Below, piece by piece: positions 30,996-34,568 of a stretch of 34,568 nt of DNA. The stretch's first letter is position 1; each line of letters starts with the position of its first letter. The DNA comes from Gammaproteobacteria bacterium (GTDB taxonomy: Bacteria > Pseudomonadota > Gammaproteobacteria > GCA-001735895). The translations under genes were made by a program, and so were the position numbers. The notes under the pieces were generated by a model. It worked only from the letters and a program-made list of their open reading frames with translations, was not told the origin of the DNA and searched no databases. Location: positions 1-34,568 of the forward strand of contig JAUVCH010000039.1 in the NCBI GenBank assembly GCA_030595795.1. Reading direction: 5' to 3'.

Positions 30996-33125
30996 GTGAA
31001 GACTTTCGATGTCTATAGCCGACTCGAAACGGTTAGTCGGGCGAACGAAAACCTGACCTATAACTATAATACTCTAGATCATACCGTATCGAGCGAGCTG
31101 GACGGCAAAGCCGTCACCACCAGCTATAGCTACGATGAAGCGGGTAATCGGCTTACGCAACTGGATGGCAACAACCGTTTAATCCAGTATCAGTACGATG
31201 CGCTTAATCGGGTAACAAGTGCCGATGCACCGGGAACCGCCGATGATATAACTTACGGCTATGATACCTGCCTCAACGGCCAGGGCCGATTGTGTAGCAT
31301 GGCCATGGAAAGCGGTATCACGACTTATGCTTACGATGGCCTGGGTCGCGTCACGGGCCATCAAAGCGTTGGTTATAGCTACAATGCGGCGGGGCGTACC
31401 CAAACGGTCACTTATCCATCGGGTTCCGTGATAAGTTACGATTATAACTTTGCGGGTCAGGTGCAAAGCGTGAATGACATCAGTGGTAGTGCAATAGCCT
31501 CCGCCATTAGCTATGAAGCCTTCGGCCCGATTGATGGCTTTACCTATGGAAATGGGCTTAGTTATACTGCGACCTTCGATACGGCTAATCGTCCGACACA
31601 GCAAGCGACCAACGGACTGTTGGAACGAAGTTATAACCAATATGACGCCAATGGTAACTTGCTACAACTAAACGAAACCAGAAACTTCTCGACAACGCTA
31701 AACCAGTTTAATTATGACTGGGGTGATCGCCTGGAAACAGCATCGGGCCTGTTTGGAACGCGGGATTTTACCTACGAATCATCTGCTGACTATTCCTATA
31801 GCAGCCGTGGGTCGCATGATGAAGGTAGCGGACTATTTGATTATGAATATAGAACAACATCATTTTATAGTCACGAAGTGAATATTGGTGACTGGGCAAC
31901 GTCAGAAGTTATTTACCAACTAGATGACCCTTTAACGGGTTCCTGCTGGTTAACTATAGAAGGTTGCGCCACAAAAACAATCTGGACTCCTGGTACTAGT
32001 CAGGCGAGTTCGCGGGTTTATGACTATGCCGGAGCTGGGACAGAAAAATGGATCTGGGATTGGGGTTGCGTACTAACCCCCTATACAGCCGAAGAAATCA
32101 CGCTATTTGGCGTCACGGATACTCACTACTACGAATGTAGCGAAGAGATCACCAACTGGGGCTATGAAAACTCGGCTTACAATCAAATGACTCGCGCCAT
32201 GTTCCTGGAAGTAGAGCAGGCCAGTTATCAATACAATGCGCTAAGGCAACGTGTCAGTAAGACGTTAGCGGATGGTAGCGTCACCCAGTATGTCTATGGC
32301 CTCGATGGTTTGTTGCTGGCTGAACTCGATGGGCTGAATAACGTCATCAAGGAGTATATTTACCTATCGGGTAAACTACTGGCAGTACGCGACTTTAGTG
32401 CTGGCTTCGAGCAGTTATACTATGCGCATACCGACCATCTGGGAATGCCGAGGCTATTAACTAATGCTTCCGGTCAAACGGTCTGGAGTGGTGACTTTGA
32501 TCCATTTGGTAAAGTGGTGGCGATTGATGAAGATGTGGATGGTGATACCTTCAATGTCAGCTTGAATATCCGGTTCCCTGGGCAGTATCATGATGCCGAA
32601 ACCGGGTTGTATTATAACTGGAATCGGTATTATGATCCGGAGATAGGGCAGTATACTTCTAGTGATCCGATTGGGATTGCTGGTGGGTTGAATACTTATG
32701 CTTATGTTGGGGGGAATCCGGTTGGGTACATTGATCCGTATGGACTCCGCGTGGTTGGGATAGAACTAAATTTATTTGGATACGGACTCGGAATATTAGC
32801 GGATACCGGCGAGGAAGGAATATCTCCTTTCGAGGGCGTATCGGATCTTGGGCTTTTTGTTGATTATCCGACAAACGGATTTGAGGATTTTGACATTGCT
32901 GACTTAGCGAAAAGGCTAAAAGGAAGTCTCAGATTTACCACTGCGCCCAATAGATGTAGTTTCGATAAGGATAGTGAACGGTTCAATGCAAACTTACTGA
33001 TCCCAAATTTCACCTCTGATACCGAAAGGCACACAGTTGGGTTTGGTTTAAGTTTACCATTCCCTGTAACTGAGGTGGAACACCGGACTACCGGTTCAAT
33101 TTCAATAGGGGATCTTTTTGATTAG
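30996..33125 (+). CDS. RHS/YD-repeat protein, 5'-truncated, with variable C-terminal tail
   Basis: RHS proteins are large shells of YD repeats that often carry a toxin at the C-terminus. Many repeats are visible (YSYDEAGNRLTQLDGN, YQYDALNRVTSA, YAYDGLGRVTGH). The core ends with the conserved RFPGQYHDAETGLYYNWNRY, then YDPEIGQYTSSDPIG and NPVGYIDPYGLR. After that a unique 124-residue tail (586-709) begins, of different, AT-richer composition. Residues about 265-400 are a non-repeat insertion rich in Trp, Tyr and Cys. Annotated from a GTG without a ribosome site, the frame is in fact open from 30870. The protein lacks the N-terminal half of typical members. It may be unexpressed, or made at low level by frameshifting from the leader. 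Confidence 0.85.
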   Translation: MKTFDVYSRLETVSRANENLTYNYNTLDHTVSSELDGKAVTTSYSYDEAGNRLTQLDGNNRLIQYQYDALNRVTSADAPGTADDITYGYDTCLNGQGRLCSMAMESGITTYAYDGLGRVTGHQSVGYSYNAAGRTQTVTYPSGSVISYDYNFAGQVQSVNDISGSAIASAISYEAFGPIDGFTYGNGLSYTATFDTANRPTQQATNGLLERSYNQYDANGNLLQLNETRNFSTTLNQFNYDWGDRLETASGLFGTRDFTYESSADYSYSSRGSHDEGSGLFDYEYRTTSFYSHEVNIGDWATSEVIYQLDDPLTGSCWLTIEGCATKTIWTPGTSQASSRVYDYAGAGTEKWIWDWGCVLTPYTAEEITLFGVTDTHYYECSEEITNWGYENSAYNQMTRAMFLEVEQASYQYNALRQRVSKTLADGSVTQYVYGLDGLLLAELDGLNNVIKEYIYLSGKLLAVRDFSAGFEQLYYAHTDHLGMPRLLTNASGQTVWSGDFDPFGKVVAIDEDVDGDTFNVSLNIRFPGQYHDAETGLYYNWNRYYDPEIGQYTSSDPIGIAGGLNTYAYVGGNPVGYIDPYGLRVVGIELNLFGYGLGILADTGEEGISPFEGVSDLGLFVDYPTNGFEDFDIADLAKRLKGSLRFTTAPNRCSFDKDSERFNANLLIPNFTSDTERHTVGFGLSLPFPVTEVEHRTTGSISIGDLFD

Positions 33126-33158
33126 CGTTGACCCGCAGATATTTGGGGCGGAATCTTT

Positions 33159-33632
33159 GTGACTAAATTTCGGGAATCTAACTTGCTTATATGCCTGTTG
33201 CTATTCATAACAACATTCGGGTTGTACAGCTTAAATTGGATTAAAGCCCATTCGGTTGTACTTGCGCGGATAGACAGTAAAAGAGCCTTTATCTATAAAA
33301 TTGTAGTATTTGGTTTTGTTAGTTTTTCAATACTAGTAATTCTTTTTCTGACCAACAAATTAACTCCTATTGAAGGCCAATGGATAGTCATATTATGGAA
33401 ATTCTTTTCATGGGCTTATGTGCTAACTTATTTCGCAAGCTGTTTCGCCTACTTTTATGGCTTGAATAAACTTACAATTGGAAACAATCATCAGGTTCTT
33501 ACATTATTGTTTCTATTGATGTTTCATATAGTTTTTATCTGCTGGTGGCAAAATAAGCATATTGATCATCTTAATGCCGAATTGTCCAAAAATCGAACAT
33601 CAAGGGGTCAGACTCGAATGGCACTTACTTAA
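33159..33632 (+). CDS. Small four-helix membrane protein; candidate immunity protein, 3' end replaced by IS
   Basis: This protein of 157 aa has four hydrophobic helices (about 8-26, 44-65, 77-105 and 113-131). It starts with GTG 34 bases after the RHS gene. A small gene at this position is usually the immunity partner of an RHS toxin, and a membrane immunity protein would suggest a membrane-acting toxin. This is inference; the family is not one I know. The final residues (RGQTRMALT) are encoded by what looks like the left end of the adjoining IS4-family element. The original C-terminus is therefore lost or altered. Confidence 0.6.
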   Translation: MTKFRESNLLICLLLFITTFGLYSLNWIKAHSVVLARIDSKRAFIYKIVVFGFVSFSILVILFLTNKLTPIEGQWIVILWKFFSWAYVLTYFASCFAYFYGLNKLTIGNNHQVLTLLFLLMFHIVFICWWQNKHIDHLNAELSKNRTSRGQTRMALT

Positions 33633-34568
33633 GCCATAAGCAGTTCAAATTACCCTAGAAAAAGACCGACAAGGTGGTTAGGCTTCAAATCGCCAAACCA
33701 TCCACCGCCACCGTGAGTCGATCTGCCATGAATCCTATCCGTAGCGCTACTTTGTTTCAACAAAAATCCATTCAGTCACACGCCTTAACGAGTGATTGTT
33801 ATGGCATCTTCAACTTACTCACCAGTGACACCCTGTTTGAAGAAGTGGAAGCCTTATTGCCAGAGCACCGCGAAAGAATGTTTCCCCCCACCGAAACCCT
33901 ATCCATGTTCATCACACAGGCACTCAGTGCAGATCGATCCTGTCAAAATATAGTGAATCAAGCGGCAATGAAAAAACTGATAGGTGGTCTGACACCTTGC
34001 AGCACTCACACCGGTGGCTACTGCCGTGCAAGGCAAAAATTACCCCTGGATATGGTAGTCAAGTTAACACAATACCTGGGCTCGACTATCGACCATAAAG
34101 TAACCGATGATTGGCGCTGGAAAGGCCGTAAAGTCAAAATCGTAGACGGCACCACAATCACCATGCCTGATACAGCGCCTAACCAGGCCAAGTATCCCCA
34201 GCAAGGAGGACAGAAAGCGGGTTTAGGTTTCCCTATTTGCCGTATGGTCGGTATCACCTGCCTGTCCAGTGGCGCTTTGTTGAATGCCGCTGTTGGCCGT
34301 TTCAAAGGCAAGGGTGGCGATGAGCAAACCCTGCTGCGGTCAATGCAGGACGGCTTTATAGCGGGGGATCTGGTGCTTGGTGATGCCTACTTTCCCACCT
34401 ATTTCTTTATCGCTGACATGCAAAGCAAAGGAGTTGACTTACTGATGGAACAGAATGGCTCTCGAAGGCAAAGTACCGATTTCAAGCAAGGTAAAAAGCT
34501 CGGTGAACGTGACCACATCATCACCATTGTCAAACCAAAAAAGAGGCCTGACTGGATGAGTGAGAAAC
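33604..34568 (+). mobile_element. IS4-family insertion sequence, left part, runs off the window
   Basis: The element seems to begin at about GGGGTCAGACTCGAATGGCA (33604), a sequence I associate with ends of IS4-family elements. It contains the transposase from 33728 on. The right end is outside the window, so the terminal repeats and any target duplication cannot be checked. Confidence 0.6.
33728..34568 (+). CDS. IS4-family transposase, partial (first 280 residues)
   Basis: This is a DDE transposase of the cut-and-paste IS4 group. The frame is open from the ATG to the end of the window. The first two catalytic residues are visible: Asp140 in KIVDGTTITMPDT and Asp219 in LVLGDAYFPTYF. The third, the Glu of the YREL-type motif, would lie beyond the window. 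The N-terminal region includes LLPEHRERMFPPTETLSMF, typical of the family's helical start. No frameshift is seen. Confidence 0.9.
   Translation, partial: MNPIRSATLFQQKSIQSHALTSDCYGIFNLLTSDTLFEEVEALLPEHRERMFPPTETLSMFITQALSADRSCQNIVNQAAMKKLIGGLTPCSTHTGGYCRARQKLPLDMVVKLTQYLGSTIDHKVTDDWRWKGRKVKIVDGTTITMPDTAPNQAKYPQQGGQKAGLGFPICRMVGITCLSSGALLNAAVGRFKGKGGDEQTLLRSMQDGFIAGDLVLGDAYFPTYFFIADMQSKGVDLLMEQNGSRRQSTDFKQGKKLGERDHIITIVKPKKRPDWMSEK

Noticed and set aside
1..34568. tRNA, rRNA, riboswitch or CRISPR
   Set aside because: Reading both strands I found no cloverleaf, rRNA-like block, known riboswitch core or regularly spaced repeats.

Overview
The window looks like chromosomal DNA of a marine gammaproteobacterium. 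The evidence is a sodium-pumping NADH:quinone reductase operon (nqrABCDEF-nqrM), a PomAB-type flagellar stator (sodium-driven in its best-known members), remnants of dihydroxypropanesulfonate (DHPS) and sulfolactate catabolism, an ectoine-hydrolase-like M24 protein and a Rieske oxygenase. The genus cannot be named from the sequence alone. I see no rRNA, tRNA or CRISPR array.

Layout. (1) 1-7500 is an AT-richer accessory region: a serine recombinase, an Xre regulator diverging from a membrane protein, several unrecognised genes, an orphan ABC permease, an HTH / phage-protein-D chimera, an endonuclease I pseudogene, and an intact 797-bp IS6-family element that cuts off that pseudogene. (2) 7500-12200 holds an M24 hydrolase divergent from a DUF3604 protein plus methyltransferase pair, then a universal stress protein. 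(3) 12300-18370 is a tightly overlapped nqrABCDEF-nqrM-CBS operon. (4) 18370-20900 is a degraded sulfonate locus: an in-frame chimera of hpsN with the tail of a sulfopyruvate-decarboxylase-type enzyme, a perfect 16-bp LacI-type operator, a LacI regulator that lost its DNA-binding half, and an intact TauE/SafE exporter. (5) 20990-26680 carries ordinary genes: a 55-aa peptide, a receiver protein, dinB, a Bax-like glucosaminidase, alaX, a Rieske oxygenase and a LysR regulator. (6) 26680-30480 (minus strand) is the operon pomA-pomB-PilZ-HDOD. (7) 30820-34568 is a 5'-deleted RHS/YD-repeat gene with a variable tail, a four-helix membrane protein that may be its immunity partner, and an IS4-family element running off the end.

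Two themes stand out. Several loci are deletion scars: hpsN is fused to a TPP enzyme, lacI and nqrA lack their N-termini, the RHS leader is joined out of frame to the RHS body, an HTH is joined to a phage baseplate-type tail, and endA is frameshifted and truncated. Second, the Nqr operon is divergent. NqrB lacks the threonine that normally carries covalent FMN, while the NqrC flavin site and all Fe-S cysteines are kept. The operon also carries a translationally coupled CBS-domain gene and lies next to a universal stress protein gene, which suggests control by adenine nucleotides.
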